Positions 36,849 through 46,214 of a stretch of 64,000 bases of DNA are shown here, piece after piece. Below the pieces are notes generated by a model. The model had not been told where the DNA came from, made no database searches, and saw nothing but the letters and a program-made list of their open reading frames with translations. Origin of the DNA: Faucicola sp902506225 (GTDB lineage: Bacteria > Pseudomonadota > Gammaproteobacteria > Pseudomonadales > Moraxellaceae); the NCBI GenBank assembly GCA_902506225.1, contig LR733345.1, positions 124,001 through 188,000 on the forward strand, given 5' to 3'. The position numbers and the translations under genes are program-made. Each line of letters starts with the position of its first letter. Within the stretch, counting starts at the first letter, position 1.

Positions 36849-38309
36849 GTGAACCAACTCTCTGCCACTCAATCAGCCGTTTCACCGGCTTCAACCAATC
36901 AAAGCATGCCATCAGCATCGAGCATGATTCAACGTGGCAATGGATTACAAGTAGTGGTTGGACTTGGTAAATCAGGCTTGTCGGCAGTCAACTATTTACA
37001 CGCGCTTGGCTACCCTGTAGCTGTCACCGATGCAAGTCTGCCCAAACTTGCCGAGCACTTGCCAACCGATATAGTGACCAAGTTTGGGGCAATAGATGGC
37101 GAGCTGTTGGCAGTGGCGGATCGCATTATCATCAGTCCTGGTATTGACCCTTATTTGCCGGTGTTTAATGGCGCACGTGCGAAGAAAATCGCGATTGTCA
37201 GTGATATTCAATTGTTCCATGAGGTAGCTAAACAGCGACATATTCCGATTATTGCGATTACCGGCTCTAATGCCAAAAGCACCGTCACCACCCTGGTTGG
37301 CGAGATGGTCAAAAATGCGGGGTTTAAAGTCGGTGTCGGTGGTAACTTGGGAACGCCGGCGCTTGATTTGCTACTTGAGCCCATACAGATGGCGGTGCTT
37401 GAGTTATCCAGTTTTCAACTACAGACCACCACCAATTTAGCCGCCAAAGTAGCCACCGTGCTTAACATGTCGCCTGACCATCTAGATCGCCATGGCAATA
37501 TGCTCGGCTATCACCAAGCCAAACACCGAATATTCCAAGGCGTGCAATCCATTGTGGTCAACCGCGAGGACTTGCTTAGTCGCCCGTTGGTAGCCGATGA
37601 TATGCCCACCATTAGCTTTGGTAGTAATGCACCCGATATGAATCAATATGGATTGATAAAAGATAGCGATGGTGAAATCTGGCTAGCACGGGGTCGCGAG
37701 CGGTTACTCAATGAAAAAGACGTGCCGATCAAAGGTGAGCATAATTTGATGAATGCGCTGTCAGCCCTAGCAATTGGCGAGTTGGCAGGTCTGCCGTTAG
37801 AGAGTATGCTAACAACATTAAAAAACTTTGTCGGGCTGCCACATCGCTGTGAATTTATCACAACTACCCATCAGCTTGATTGTTTTGACGACTCTAAAGG
37901 CACTAACATTGGCTCGACCATCGCCGCAATTTTGGGGCTAGGTAAAGTATATGCACCCAAAGGCAAAAAACTTGCAGTGATTTTGGGTGGGCAAGGTAAA
38001 GGTCAAAACTTTGCTGAACTGGCAAAACCCCTGATAGATTATGCGCAAGTGGTGTACTTTATTGGAGAAGATGCCGATAAAATCGCGGCTGATTTGGCAT
38101 CAGCGGGGTTGGATACTCAAAATTCTGCAGGGATTGTGTTAACCAAATGCCAAACCCTGGAACAAGCGGTCAATCAGGCTTGGCAAGACCAGTCAACATT
38201 CCCCGCTTTAGGCGTATTATTGCTATCACCTGCTTGTGCAAGTTTTGATCAGTTTAGTGGCTATGTGGAACGTGGACAAGTTTTTCAACGCTTAGTCAAA
38301 CCCCAATAA
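36849..38309 (+). CDS. murD: UDP-N-acetylmuramoylalanine--D-glutamate ligase
   Basis: Adds D-glutamate to UDP-MurNAc-L-Ala in peptidoglycan synthesis. The protein has 486 residues, somewhat longer than E. coli (438) owing to an N-terminal Ser/Gln-rich tail of about 25 residues before QVVVGLGKSGLSAVNYL. The Mur-ligase P-loop reads GSNAKSTVTT (usually G-T-N-G-K-S-T). MSPDHLDRH and HNLMNALSALAIG follow, and the C-terminal domain has FDDSKGTN and LSPACASFDQF. GTG at 36849 with AAGGAA upstream is the likely start. ftsW follows by 37 bases. Confidence 0.94.
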   Translation: MNQLSATQSAVSPASTNQSMPSASSMIQRGNGLQVVVGLGKSGLSAVNYLHALGYPVAVTDASLPKLAEHLPTDIVTKFGAIDGELLAVADRIIISPGIDPYLPVFNGARAKKIAIVSDIQLFHEVAKQRHIPIIAITGSNAKSTVTTLVGEMVKNAGFKVGVGGNLGTPALDLLLEPIQMAVLELSSFQLQTTTNLAAKVATVLNMSPDHLDRHGNMLGYHQAKHRIFQGVQSIVVNREDLLSRPLVADDMPTISFGSNAPDMNQYGLIKDSDGEIWLARGRERLLNEKDVPIKGEHNLMNALSALAIGELAGLPLESMLTTLKNFVGLPHRCEFITTTHQLDCFDDSKGTNIGSTIAAILGLGKVYAPKGKKLAVILGGQGKGQNFAELAKPLIDYAQVVYFIGEDADKIAADLASAGLDTQNSAGIVLTKCQTLEQAVNQAWQDQSTFPALGVLLLSPACASFDQFSGYVERGQVFQRLVKPQ

Positions 38310-38346
38310 TCATTCGCTAGTGTATTTTTAATATTTAGGTTGTGTT

Positions 38347-39555
38347 ATGCCCGCGCCCCATTCGACTTCTTCGTCACTTTCTTCATCCCTCTCAGCTAAC
38401 AGCGTTTCTGCTAAGAAAAGCCGCCAGTGGATTCCGCCCATCAATTCGGTGCTATTGACCACGGTGGCAACCATTATGGTATTTAGTCTGTTGATGGTGG
38501 CGTCCGCATCAATACCTTTTGCACAAACCAAAAAACTGGGTGATTTTTACTTTTTTTATCACCAATTGGCGTACATGGCAATCGGTGCAGTTCTTGGTTT
38601 ACTGGTATATTTTATCCCGCTTCGCAAGACGTTTCGCTTAGATTTTATTATGTATGCGCTGCTGGCTTGTCTTTTGCTGATTATTTATACCCTAATCGGT
38701 GGGTCAGTGATTAATGGCAGTAAACGCTGGATTGAACTGGGTGGTATCAATTTTCAGCCCTCTGAATTGGCAAAATTGTTGATGATTTTGTACACCTCAG
38801 ATTATCTGGTGCGCCGATCAGAAGAGATTCGCAACCATTGGAAAGGCTTTTTGCGGCTAACACTGATAGCCATGGGGCTGATCTTATTTATCATGTTGCA
38901 GCCTGACTTTGGCTCGGTGGTGATTATTGCGACCTGTATTGCGGCGATGATTTTTGTCGGTGGCTTACCCATGCGCCAGTTTTTTATCATCATGGGTGCC
39001 ATGTTTTTGGCAGGCACCATGGCGATTATGGGGGCAAGTTACCGACTAAAACGGGTAACCTCGTTTTTAGATCCGTTTGATGACTTAAAAAATAGTGACT
39101 ATCAGTTAGGTCGCAGTATTGTAGCCTTTGCCCGCGGTGAATGGTTTGGTGTCGGTTATGGTGAGAGTATCCAAAAACTCTCCCATTTACCGGAGGCGCA
39201 TACCGACTTTTTACTAGCGATTACCGGTGAAGAGTTAGGCTTAGTGGGTGTGTCGTTTTTACTGGTGTTACAAATTATTTTGGTCGCTACTGTCATGCGC
39301 ATTAGTTACCAAGCGCTAGCACGGCACCAAACTCGCTTAAGCTATTTTGCGTTTGGGGTTGGGATTTTGTTCTTTGGGCAAATTTTTGTCAATGCCGGCA
39401 TGACCATGGGGATGCTACCTACCAAAGGGTTGACCATGCCATTTTTTAGCTATGGGGGTTCTTCTATGGTGGTTAATCTGATTATCGTGGGATTGTTGAT
39501 GCGAATTATCAAAGAAAGCCCAACGATTCCTGCCAATCAATGTCGTTATTATTAA
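38347..39555 (+). CDS. ftsW: Septal peptidoglycan polymerase FtsW
   Basis: SEDS-family glycosyltransferase that polymerises lipid II at the division septum with FtsI. The protein has 402 residues. A polar Ser-rich N-terminus precedes about ten membrane helices. Family motifs are NGSKRWIELGG, FQPSELAK, LQPDFGSVV, LSHLPEAHTDFLLAI.GEELG and MTMGMLPTKGLTMPF.SYGGSS. It follows murD as in the dcw cluster, but murG, murC and ddl are not next. The gene ends in a 4-base tail overlap with convergent gluQ. Confidence 0.96.
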   Translation: MPAPHSTSSSLSSSLSANSVSAKKSRQWIPPINSVLLTTVATIMVFSLLMVASASIPFAQTKKLGDFYFFYHQLAYMAIGAVLGLLVYFIPLRKTFRLDFIMYALLACLLLIIYTLIGGSVINGSKRWIELGGINFQPSELAKLLMILYTSDYLVRRSEEIRNHWKGFLRLTLIAMGLILFIMLQPDFGSVVIIATCIAAMIFVGGLPMRQFFIIMGAMFLAGTMAIMGASYRLKRVTSFLDPFDDLKNSDYQLGRSIVAFARGEWFGVGYGESIQKLSHLPEAHTDFLLAITGEELGLVGVSFLLVLQIILVATVMRISYQALARHQTRLSYFAFGVGILFFGQIFVNAGMTMGMLPTKGLTMPFFSYGGSSMVVNLIIVGLLMRIIKESPTIPANQCRYY

Positions 39556-40514
39556 CTGGTTGCCAAAATATTTTGTAAGCTATCGACTTTTATACGCTGT
39601 TTGCCTTGCAGCGGCGTATGATTCCATTGGCAAACCGCCTGCTCGAGCATCGTGGTTGGTTTATCCATATCAATCGGCGGCTGTTGTAATAATTGCAGTG
39701 CTGTTTTGATAAGTTGTGGTGCAGGGTAGGATTGAATCGGCTCAGCAAGCGTTTGTTTAGACAGTTTTTGCCCTTGTGCATTCACCAAAATGGGTAAGTG
39801 ATAATACTGCTTGATAGGCTGAAAATTTAAATAATCCGCAATCACCATTTGCGGTATCGTCAATGGTAATATATCCAGACCTCGCACGATTTGATTGACG
39901 CTTTGTTGCGCGTCATCAATTACCACCGCAAGCATATAATTAATCATGCCTTTGTTGGCTGTTTGAGCCTTTGAGAAAGACCGCCCAATGCGCCGCCTTC
40001 TGACCACAATATCACCCTGTTCTCGTTGCGGATTTCCCAAAATCACCCCTTGCAGCTGATCGAAAAAAAGCATTGGGTTATCTGGCATCACTAAGCGAAT
40101 GGCATGATCGCGCGATAGCCGCTTATGGACACAGATTCTAGGATAAGGGTATTGGGTGTTGCGGTGGGCGAGTTGATAAGTTTGCAGGGATTTACGACTG
40201 CAATCACAGCCATAACTGACTGCTTTTAGCTGCTCATCCAATAACGCGTGATACGTGTTTAGGTGTTGCGACTGGTAACGAACGTTACCATCCCAGTGCA
40301 AACCTAATCGATCCAAATCTGCTAAAATCAAATCGCTAAATTTTGGATGACAGCGCTCAGTATCAGTATCTTCAATGCGTACTAGCCACTTGCCTTTTGC
40401 TTGCTTAGCGATACAGTAACTGGCGATCGCAGTCACCAGTGACCCCAAATGCAAAGCTCCCGTCGGAGAGGGAGCAAAGCGACCAATAACAGGAGATGTT
40501 GATAAATTAAGCAT
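39552..40514 (-). CDS. gluQ: Glutamyl-Q tRNA(Asp) synthetase
   Basis: Truncated glutamyl-tRNA synthetase paralogue that attaches glutamate to queuosine in the wobble position of tRNA-Asp. The protein has 320 residues and lacks the anticodon-binding half. It has the Rossmann HIGH motif (GALHLGS), zinc ligands CDCSR and an altered KMSKS loop (KLSKQ). The start overlaps the dksA stop by 8 bases, so the two are translationally coupled, the conserved dksA-gluQ pair. Confidence 0.95.
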   Translation of the reverse strand: MLNLSTSPVIGRFAPSPTGALHLGSLVTAIASYCIAKQAKGKWLVRIEDTDTERCHPKFSDLILADLDRLGLHWDGNVRYQSQHLNTYHALLDEQLKAVSYGCDCSRKSLQTYQLAHRNTQYPYPRICVHKRLSRDHAIRLVMPDNPMLFFDQLQGVILGNPQREQGDIVVRRRRIGRSFSKAQTANKGMINYMLAVVIDDAQQSVNQIVRGLDILPLTIPQMVIADYLNFQPIKQYYHLPILVNAQGQKLSKQTLAEPIQSYPAPQLIKTALQLLQQPPIDMDKPTTMLEQAVCQWNHTPLQGKQRIKVDSLQNILATS

Positions 40515-40944
40515 GCCCCCATGCTTGTTTTTCTTTAATCTCTGATAAGGTTTTGCAATCGATACATTGGGTCGCGGTTGGACGGGCTTCTAAACGACGC
40601 AGACCAATCTCTACACCGCAAGTCTCACAAAAACCGTAATCGCCACTGTCAATCTCAGCAATCGATTTATCAATCTTGCGAATCAGTTTACGCTCACGGT
40701 CACGCGTGCGCAGTGCCAACGCAAACTCTTCTTCTTGGGTAGCGCGGTCATTAATATCGGGCATCGCCGTTGATTCATCTTGAATATAAGATTTGGTTGA
40801 TTCAGCTTCGCTAATTAACTGCTCTTTCCAATCTAATAAAATTTTTCTAAAATGCGCAAGCTGTGCGTCATTCATATATTCTTCTTCAGCCGCTGGCTGA
40901 TATGGGGTAAAGCTTAATTCACGTTCATTTTGGGCAGATGCCAT
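40507..40944 (-). CDS. dksA: RNA polymerase-binding transcription factor DksA
   Basis: Binds the RNA polymerase secondary channel and, with ppGpp, controls rRNA and amino-acid gene promoters. The protein has 145 residues. A long coiled coil with the tip DINDRATQEEE is followed by a four-Cys zinc finger (CETCG...CIDCK) and a C-terminal helix. The ATG at 40944 follows AAAGGAA; an ATG 11 codons upstream lacks one. Leads the dksA-gluQ operon. Confidence 0.96.
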   Translation of the reverse strand: MASAQNERELSFTPYQPAAEEEYMNDAQLAHFRKILLDWKEQLISEAESTKSYIQDESTAMPDINDRATQEEEFALALRTRDRERKLIRKIDKSIAEIDSGDYGFCETCGVEIGLRRLEARPTATQCIDCKTLSEIKEKQAWGHA

Positions 40945-41169
40945 AGCTAATTCCTTTAAAAACCGATAGTGATACAATTTTAAGTTTACAATTTCATTAC
41001 GAGTTCAGCACTTAAGCCAATGACATCGCGTTATTAACGCTTTAAACACTGCAATTCGTCAGTATATGAAATCAAACTAAAATAAACGCTAAAACCTTAA
41101 TAAACAAGCTAACCAAACTTTCACGACATTAAGTTTATGAACATAAGTTCAACAACCATGAAAAATTAG

Positions 41170-41997
41170 TCAGATAGTATCTGTTCTTTTGATACCAGTT
41201 GCAAGTAACCCATTGTTATATAAATTTATCCAACGTAAACCAGGCGCAATTTCGTCAATGGTATAGTGTTTACACAAGGGTTTAAACTGTAGGCTTGTTG
41301 ATGGGCAGCCGAACACAGATGTTCCATAATTAATCTTATGCATTTCTTGGTGAATATGACCGACAAATATAGCTTTAATGCGGTCTAGATACGGCATTAC
41401 CACTTCCCAAAAACGGTCAGCATTGATTAAGGTGTATTTATCAAGCCATGTGGAATCGATTAATACCATCGGATGATGACAAAAAATTGCACAAGGGCGA
41501 TTGGCGTTCGCCAACTGTTGCGCTAGCCACAGCAATGTCTGCTCGTCAATTTTGCCATGACTGTGTCCCTCACAAGAGGAGTCTAATAACAATAAGTCCC
41601 AATAATCGGTGGCAATACTATAGCAGTTTTGCAGGCGAGTATCTGCTTTGACAGGCAAATGACGGCGCTGGGCAAAAGGTAGATGATGATCAAGCTCTAG
41701 GGTTACATCATGATTGCCTGGAATGGCTATAAACGGAATGTCGACGTTGTCTAAGGTTGCAAATAAACGGTCATAATTTTGCTGGGTAGGTTCATGGCAT
41801 AAATCCCCCGTCAGTACCAACAAATCAACATCATCGCGCTGTTGTCGAACCAAGGATAATACCGACTCAAATGTGTCTGCGGTATTAACGCCATTCATTA
41901 ACTGATTAGGGTCATCAAAGAGATGCAGATCACTTAATTCAATAATTGAAAAATAATCGGCATGGTGTTGTGATATCGAACTTGGCAGTAACGTCAC
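41170..41997 (-). CDS. cpdA: 3',5'-cyclic AMP phosphodiesterase CpdA-like
   Basis: Class III (metallophosphoesterase) cyclic nucleotide phosphodiesterase, 275 residues. The five metal-site motifs are present: ELSDLHL (about 19-25), LTGDLCH (about 62), PGNHD (about 94), FCHHPM and VGHIHQE. This is the CpdA arrangement, so it probably lowers cAMP. The start at 41997 has a plausible AAGGATAAC site. It stands alone between dksA and zur. Confidence 0.88.
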   Translation of the reverse strand: MTLLPSSISQHHADYFSIIELSDLHLFDDPNQLMNGVNTADTFESVLSLVRQQRDDVDLLVLTGDLCHEPTQQNYDRLFATLDNVDIPFIAIPGNHDVTLELDHHLPFAQRRHLPVKADTRLQNCYSIATDYWDLLLLDSSCEGHSHGKIDEQTLLWLAQQLANANRPCAIFCHHPMVLIDSTWLDKYTLINADRFWEVVMPYLDRIKAIFVGHIHQEMHKINYGTSVFGCPSTSLQFKPLCKHYTIDEIAPGLRWINLYNNGLLATGIKRTDTI

Positions 41998-42178
41998 TCA
42001 GTTATCCTTAGAATAATGACGGTAATCGTGGCAGTACAACTTTATCAAACAACGGTTAATTGACTTAAGTCAATCAAATAAGGCATGTTTTATATCACAA
42101 ATGCTCATAATTGACAAACACAATAGCAAAATAATTGTTTGCAGAGCCTCATTCTAAGCATTCGATAAAAAAAGGTGA

Positions 42179-42721
42179 TTATTGGCAGCGCTGACAAACA
42201 CCTGAAAGCTCAATAATGCTTGACTGAGTGGCAAAATTGGTTGATTGCTCAACCTCATTTAGCATGGTCTGGATAGATGGGTGGCTAAACTCTTGCACCT
42301 CGCCACAGCATCGACAAACCAAAAAAGCGGCAACATGGCGATCGGTGGGCTGAGAACAAGCAAAAAAAGCCTTGCTGGAATTTAATTGATGAACCAAGCC
42401 ATGCCTGAGCAAAAACTCCAGACTACGATATACAGTTGGCGGTGCGACGACTTTTTCGCTCGCTGCTTGCAGCAAATCCAATAATTCATATGCCCCAATG
42501 GGCTGCGCGGCAAGTAAAATCAAACGATACACTTGCTCTCGCAGCGCAGTAAAACGTAAACCTTGCGCTTGGCAATCTTGTTTTATCTGAGTAATCTGTG
42601 CTTCAACCTGCTCGGCCGTCATGTGTGGCATACACATCGACATAGATAGGTGGCGACAATTTGCGTCGTAACTATGGGCTGATTGAATAGAACGTTGGGT
42701 CATATCAAATAAAATCATCAA
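42179..42721 (-). CDS. zur: Fur-family regulator, probably Zur
   Basis: Zinc uptake repressor of the Fur superfamily, 180 residues. A winged-helix DNA-binding domain (about 45-115) has RFTALREQVYRLIL and PPTVYRSLEFLLRHGLVHQL. The dimerisation domain carries the structural zinc pairs CRCCGE and the terminal CQRCQ, as in Zur proteins; a Fur-type HHDH metal site is absent. The start is uncertain because several in-frame ATGs lie in the first 35 codons and none has a good ribosome site. No znu genes are adjacent. Confidence 0.8.
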   Translation of the reverse strand: MMILFDMTQRSIQSAHSYDANCRHLSMSMCMPHMTAEQVEAQITQIKQDCQAQGLRFTALREQVYRLILLAAQPIGAYELLDLLQAASEKVVAPPTVYRSLEFLLRHGLVHQLNSSKAFFACSQPTDRHVAAFLVCRCCGEVQEFSHPSIQTMLNEVEQSTNFATQSSIIELSGVCQRCQ

Positions 42722-42956
42722 TAACTATCAAATTACTTTAGCATGAAAACCGCATAATTTGTCTGAGGAATTTGCGAAATTAGCGATTCGGCTATAAAAC
42801 TACCCAACAATATAACAGGTTTAATAACACACTATGCATAATGACTGGCGATTAACACCTGCATAGATAAAACAACCTTTAGCAAAATTTTTAATCAAGA
42901 TTCTGCTATACTACTGTCATCATTCCTGCCCACAATCAGTTAGCCCTTATTTTGCT

Positions 42957-43358
42957 ATGTCAAAACCTGCCAAGCCATTTGACCCACAGTCTATCCAACA
43001 ATCCATCAACAAGCAGTCATGGCTGATACTTGGGCTGGTTGCCATCGGGATTGCATGGGATGTTTGGCAAGGCAATAGCCAGTATATAGTGAGTAAAAAT
43101 CTGCTAGCAGGTAGTGTACTAGGGTGGGTGAGTCAAATCATCTTTGCTAAAATTTCCCTGAGCAAATCGGGCTATCAGCAGCGTCGTCAAATTGTTCATC
43201 GTTTTTACCAAGCACATATGGCAAAGTGGCTGTTGACCATTATTGGATTTGCACTGATTTTTCTGCTGTTAAAACCGCTAAACGCCATCGCGGTATTCGC
43301 GGGCTACTTAATTTTGCAAATGAGTTACCTCATTATTACTTACCGAAATCCTTGGTAA
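42957..43358 (+). CDS. atpI: ATP synthase protein I
   Basis: Small membrane protein of 133 residues with four hydrophobic segments (LILGLVAIGIAW, LLAGSVLGWVSQIIF, WLLTIIGFALIFLLL, AVFAGYLILQMSYLI). It is placed before atpB as AtpI, which helps c-ring assembly. Sequence similarity in this family is low, so the name rests on topology and position. A 467-base gap with probable promoter sequence separates it from atpB, so it may not be in the main atp transcript. Confidence 0.8.
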   Translation: MSKPAKPFDPQSIQQSINKQSWLILGLVAIGIAWDVWQGNSQYIVSKNLLAGSVLGWVSQIIFAKISLSKSGYQQRRQIVHRFYQAHMAKWLLTIIGFALIFLLLKPLNAIAVFAGYLILQMSYLIITYRNPW

Positions 43359-43825
43359 AAAAAGGCTATTTACAATTATTTAGTAATAACAGAAATAACC
43401 TAAACTAAATCACAAATAAATCCATTTAATCCTTTACAAAAAGGTAACAGTTGAATTAATATAGTGAAAATTTTTTAAAGGTGCGATTGCGCAGCGCTAA
43501 TTGGCTAAAAAGAATTAGTTTTCAAGCAATTGCATATATGTTTTACTGATGACCCACTTATTTGAGTCAAGCAAAACACAGTAGGTCGATAGCCTATATT
43601 ATTACGTTGATAAACAATCCGTTTATTCACGGTTCATCACCTTAGTTAAGCAGATTGCTTAAACGCCTCGATGTGCCTTTGACGTCATGTTTGCACTTCT
43701 CATTGAGTATCATCAGCTCAGTTAGATACGATTATAGTGTTAAGTTACAAATTTTTGTGATTAGACAAAATATCTGACGCTAACTCCCTCTATTATCAGC
43801 TCAATATAAAAAAGAAGTTAAGATT
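43359..43825. other. 467-base leader region of the atp operon
   Basis: Probable promoter and long 5' UTR of atpBEFHAGDC. It contains a perfect 7-bp palindromic hairpin TTAAGCA-GAT-TGCTTAA at 43646-43662. TTGACG near 43678 and a TATAGT box near 43735 are promoter-like, but I could not pair them with proper spacing. Confidence 0.45.
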
Positions 43826-44701
43826 ATGGCAGAAGCAAACGCAGAAATTACTTCAAATGAGTATATCAATCACCACTTGACCAACTGGACTTTTGGTAAT
43901 CACCCAACAGAAGGTTGGATAGTTGCCGAAACCAAACAGCAAGCTTCTGAAATGGGTTTCAATGCGATTCATTTGGACTCAATGCTGTGGTCGATTGGTT
44001 TAGGGGTTCTTTTTTGTGCCATTTTTTATACGGTAGCAAAAAGAGCGACCTCGGGTGTACCCGGCAAAATGCAAGCTTTTATTGAAATGATTGTGGAGTT
44101 TGTTGATAGTAACGTTCGTGATACTTATCATGGCACATCAAAGGTTATTGCGCCATTAGCACTGACTATTTTTGTGTGGATTTTCTTGATGAACTTCATG
44201 GATCTTCTGCCAGTTGATTATTTGCCTGTCATTGCACAAAAAATTGGTGGTCTACTAGGACATAACTCACACCATGTTTACATGAAAGTCGTACCAAGTA
44301 CCGACCCAAATGTGACGCTTGGTATGTCGTTCTCAGTATTTGCACTGATCATTTTTTATAGTATTAAAGAAAAAGGTTTTGGCGGTTTTATTGGTGAATT
44401 AACCCTTCATCCATTTAGCGCAAAAAACCCAATCGCTAAAATCTTATTGATTCCAGTGAACTTTATCCTAGAGTTTGTAACTCTAATCGCAAAACCTATC
44501 TCACTTGGCTTACGACTTTTTGGTAACATGTATGCAGGTGAATTAATTTTTGTGTTAATCGCCCTTATGCCATTTTGGATTCAATGGGTGTTATCAGTAC
44601 CGTGGGCAATCTTCCACATTTTAGTAATCACTTTGCAAGCGTTCGTTTTCATGATGCTAACCATTGTCTATCTTAGCCTTGCATCACAAACTGAACATTA
44701 A
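43826..44701 (+). CDS. atpB: ATP synthase F0 subunit a
   Basis: Membrane stator channel subunit, 291 residues with a non-conserved N-terminal extension of about 45 residues and five or six helices. The essential Arg lies in LIAKPISLGLRLFGNMYAGELI (residue about 230), with the Gln in ITLQAFVFMMLTIVYL. First gene of atpBEFHAGDC, 27 bases before atpE. Confidence 0.97.
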   Translation: MAEANAEITSNEYINHHLTNWTFGNHPTEGWIVAETKQQASEMGFNAIHLDSMLWSIGLGVLFCAIFYTVAKRATSGVPGKMQAFIEMIVEFVDSNVRDTYHGTSKVIAPLALTIFVWIFLMNFMDLLPVDYLPVIAQKIGGLLGHNSHHVYMKVVPSTDPNVTLGMSFSVFALIIFYSIKEKGFGGFIGELTLHPFSAKNPIAKILLIPVNFILEFVTLIAKPISLGLRLFGNMYAGELIFVLIALMPFWIQWVLSVPWAIFHILVITLQAFVFMMLTIVYLSLASQTEH

Positions 44702-44728
44702 TTTCAAAACAGTAATGAGGATATCTCA

Positions 44729-44989
44729 ATGGCTCCAGAATTAGTAGCTCAAATTTCAAGCATGACCGTTATCGCCGTTGCGTTGCTTATCGGTTTAGGT
44801 GCACTAGGTACGGGTATTGGCTTTGCAATCTTAGGTGGCAAATTCTTAGAGGGTGTCGCTCGTCAACCAGAACTAGGTTCACAATTGCAAACTCGTATGT
44901 TCATCGTGGCAGGTCTTCTTGACGCCGTACCGATGATCGGTGTTGGTATTGCAATGTTATTGTTATTCGCAAATCCTTTATTAGGTTAA
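44729..44989 (+). CDS. atpE: ATP synthase F0 subunit c
   Basis: Proton-carrying ring subunit, 86 residues as two helices. Helix 1 has the Gly-rich GLGALGTGIGFAILGG. The polar loop has ARQPELG and helix 2 has the proton-binding Asp in GLLDAVPMIG. It lacks the Gln/Ser ligands of sodium types, so it is a proton c-ring. A hairpin follows at 45011-45032. Confidence 0.98.
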   Translation: MAPELVAQISSMTVIAVALLIGLGALGTGIGFAILGGKFLEGVARQPELGSQLQTRMFIVAGLLDAVPMIGVGIAMLLLFANPLLG

Positions 44990-45010
44990 TAGGTACACTA
45001 TCAGTACAAT

Positions 45011-45032
45011 GTCCACATCATCTTATGTGGAC
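45011..45032 (+). promoter_or_regulatory. Intercistronic hairpin after atpE
   Basis: GTCCACAT and ATGTGGAC form an 8-bp stem with a 6-base loop in the 79-base atpE-atpF gap. There is no T-run, so it is more likely an mRNA stability or processing element than a terminator. Confidence 0.55.
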
Positions 45033-45068
45033 AAGGATTGAAGAAACTTAATTAACGAGGGATTCTAA

Positions 45069-45539
45069 GTGAATATCAATGCAACCCTAATTGGACAATC
45101 GATTGCATTCGCCATCTTCGTGATGTTTTGCATGAAGTTTGTGTGGCCGCCTTTGGTTGCTGCGATTTCGGATCGCCAACGTAAAATCGCAGATGGCCTA
45201 AATGCTGCCGAAAAAGCCAAAGCAGACTTAGCAACTGCATCACAAGCTGCAGAGCAAGAGCTTATCGCAGCAAAAGCAAAAGCCGCTTCACTCATTGAGC
45301 AAGCGAACAAAAGCGCCAATCAAATGATTGAAGAGGCCAGAGTGCAAGCACAAGTGGAAGGCGAACGTATTCGTCAGCAAGCGCGTGAAGCAATTGATCA
45401 AGAAATTAATAAAGCCCGTGAAAGTTTACGCGCGCAGGTTGCAGAACTTGCCGTACTCGGTGCCGAAAAAATCTTACAAGAAAAGGTCAATCCAGAAACT
45501 CATGCCAATATGTTAAACCAATTGGCAGCCAAGTTATAA
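45069..45539 (+). CDS. atpF: ATP synthase F0 subunit b
   Basis: Peripheral stalk subunit, 156 residues. A single N-terminal membrane helix (IGQSIAFAIFVMFCMKFVWPP) precedes a long Ala/Glu/Lys-rich coiled coil. It starts with GTG preceded by GAGGGA. Equal to E. coli AtpF in length. Confidence 0.96.
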   Translation: MNINATLIGQSIAFAIFVMFCMKFVWPPLVAAISDRQRKIADGLNAAEKAKADLATASQAAEQELIAAKAKAASLIEQANKSANQMIEEARVQAQVEGERIRQQAREAIDQEINKARESLRAQVAELAVLGAEKILQEKVNPETHANMLNQLAAKL

Positions 45540-45564
45540 GTAGCAACCGTACAGTGAGGATATG

Positions 45565-46167
45565 ATGGCTGATTTATCAACCTTAGCAAGACCCTATGCA
45601 AAAGCAGCATTTGATTATGCTAAAGAGCATCACGCTATCAATGAGTGGCAAGATTACTTAAACGTGATGAGTGCCATCGTTAGTGATAAAGCATTTGCCG
45701 ATTATATCAATAATCCAGCAGTTGCTGCACAAGCTAAAGTCGCTACTTTAAAAGACCTTTATAACCAAATTTCACCTGAAGATAGCAATACCGTGTTTAA
45801 AACTCTAAGCACCGCTATTGAGGGTGGGGCACAAGCAGATTCCAATGCTTTTGTTAATTTTTTGACGCAACTTGCAGAGCAAGATCGTTTGGCATTATTA
45901 CCCAGTATCAATGAGCGTTTTGGTTTATTAAAAGCCGCTGATGCAAAAGAAGTTCATGCATATGTCACGTCGGCATATCCATTAACGCAAGTGCAAGAGC
46001 AACTCATTGAACACCGACTTGCTACCTCCCTAGGCGCGAAGGTCGTACTACATGTCAATGTAGACCCTGCCCTAATTGCAGGTGTGACGATCAAGGTCGG
46101 TGACAAAGTAATCGATGACTCTGTACGTGGCAAATTAAAACAGTTAAAAACACAGCTGACGGCATAA
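45565..46167 (+). CDS. atpH: ATP synthase F1 subunit delta
   Basis: Links the peripheral stalk to the alpha subunits. The protein has 200 residues, longer than E. coli (177). The N-terminal six-helix domain starts ADLSTLARPYAKAAF; the C-terminal domain has the family signature GVTIKVGDKVIDDSVRGKL. ATGs at 45562 and 45565 are both possible; GAGGA spacing favours the second. It starts 23 bases after atpF. Confidence 0.95.
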   Translation: MADLSTLARPYAKAAFDYAKEHHAINEWQDYLNVMSAIVSDKAFADYINNPAVAAQAKVATLKDLYNQISPEDSNTVFKTLSTAIEGGAQADSNAFVNFLTQLAEQDRLALLPSINERFGLLKAADAKEVHAYVTSAYPLTQVQEQLIEHRLATSLGAKVVLHVNVDPALIAGVTIKVGDKVIDDSVRGKLKQLKTQLTA

Positions 46168-46214
46168 ATTTCAACAAAATTGATTCTAGTCAGTAAAAAT
46201 TAAGGAACAGTGCA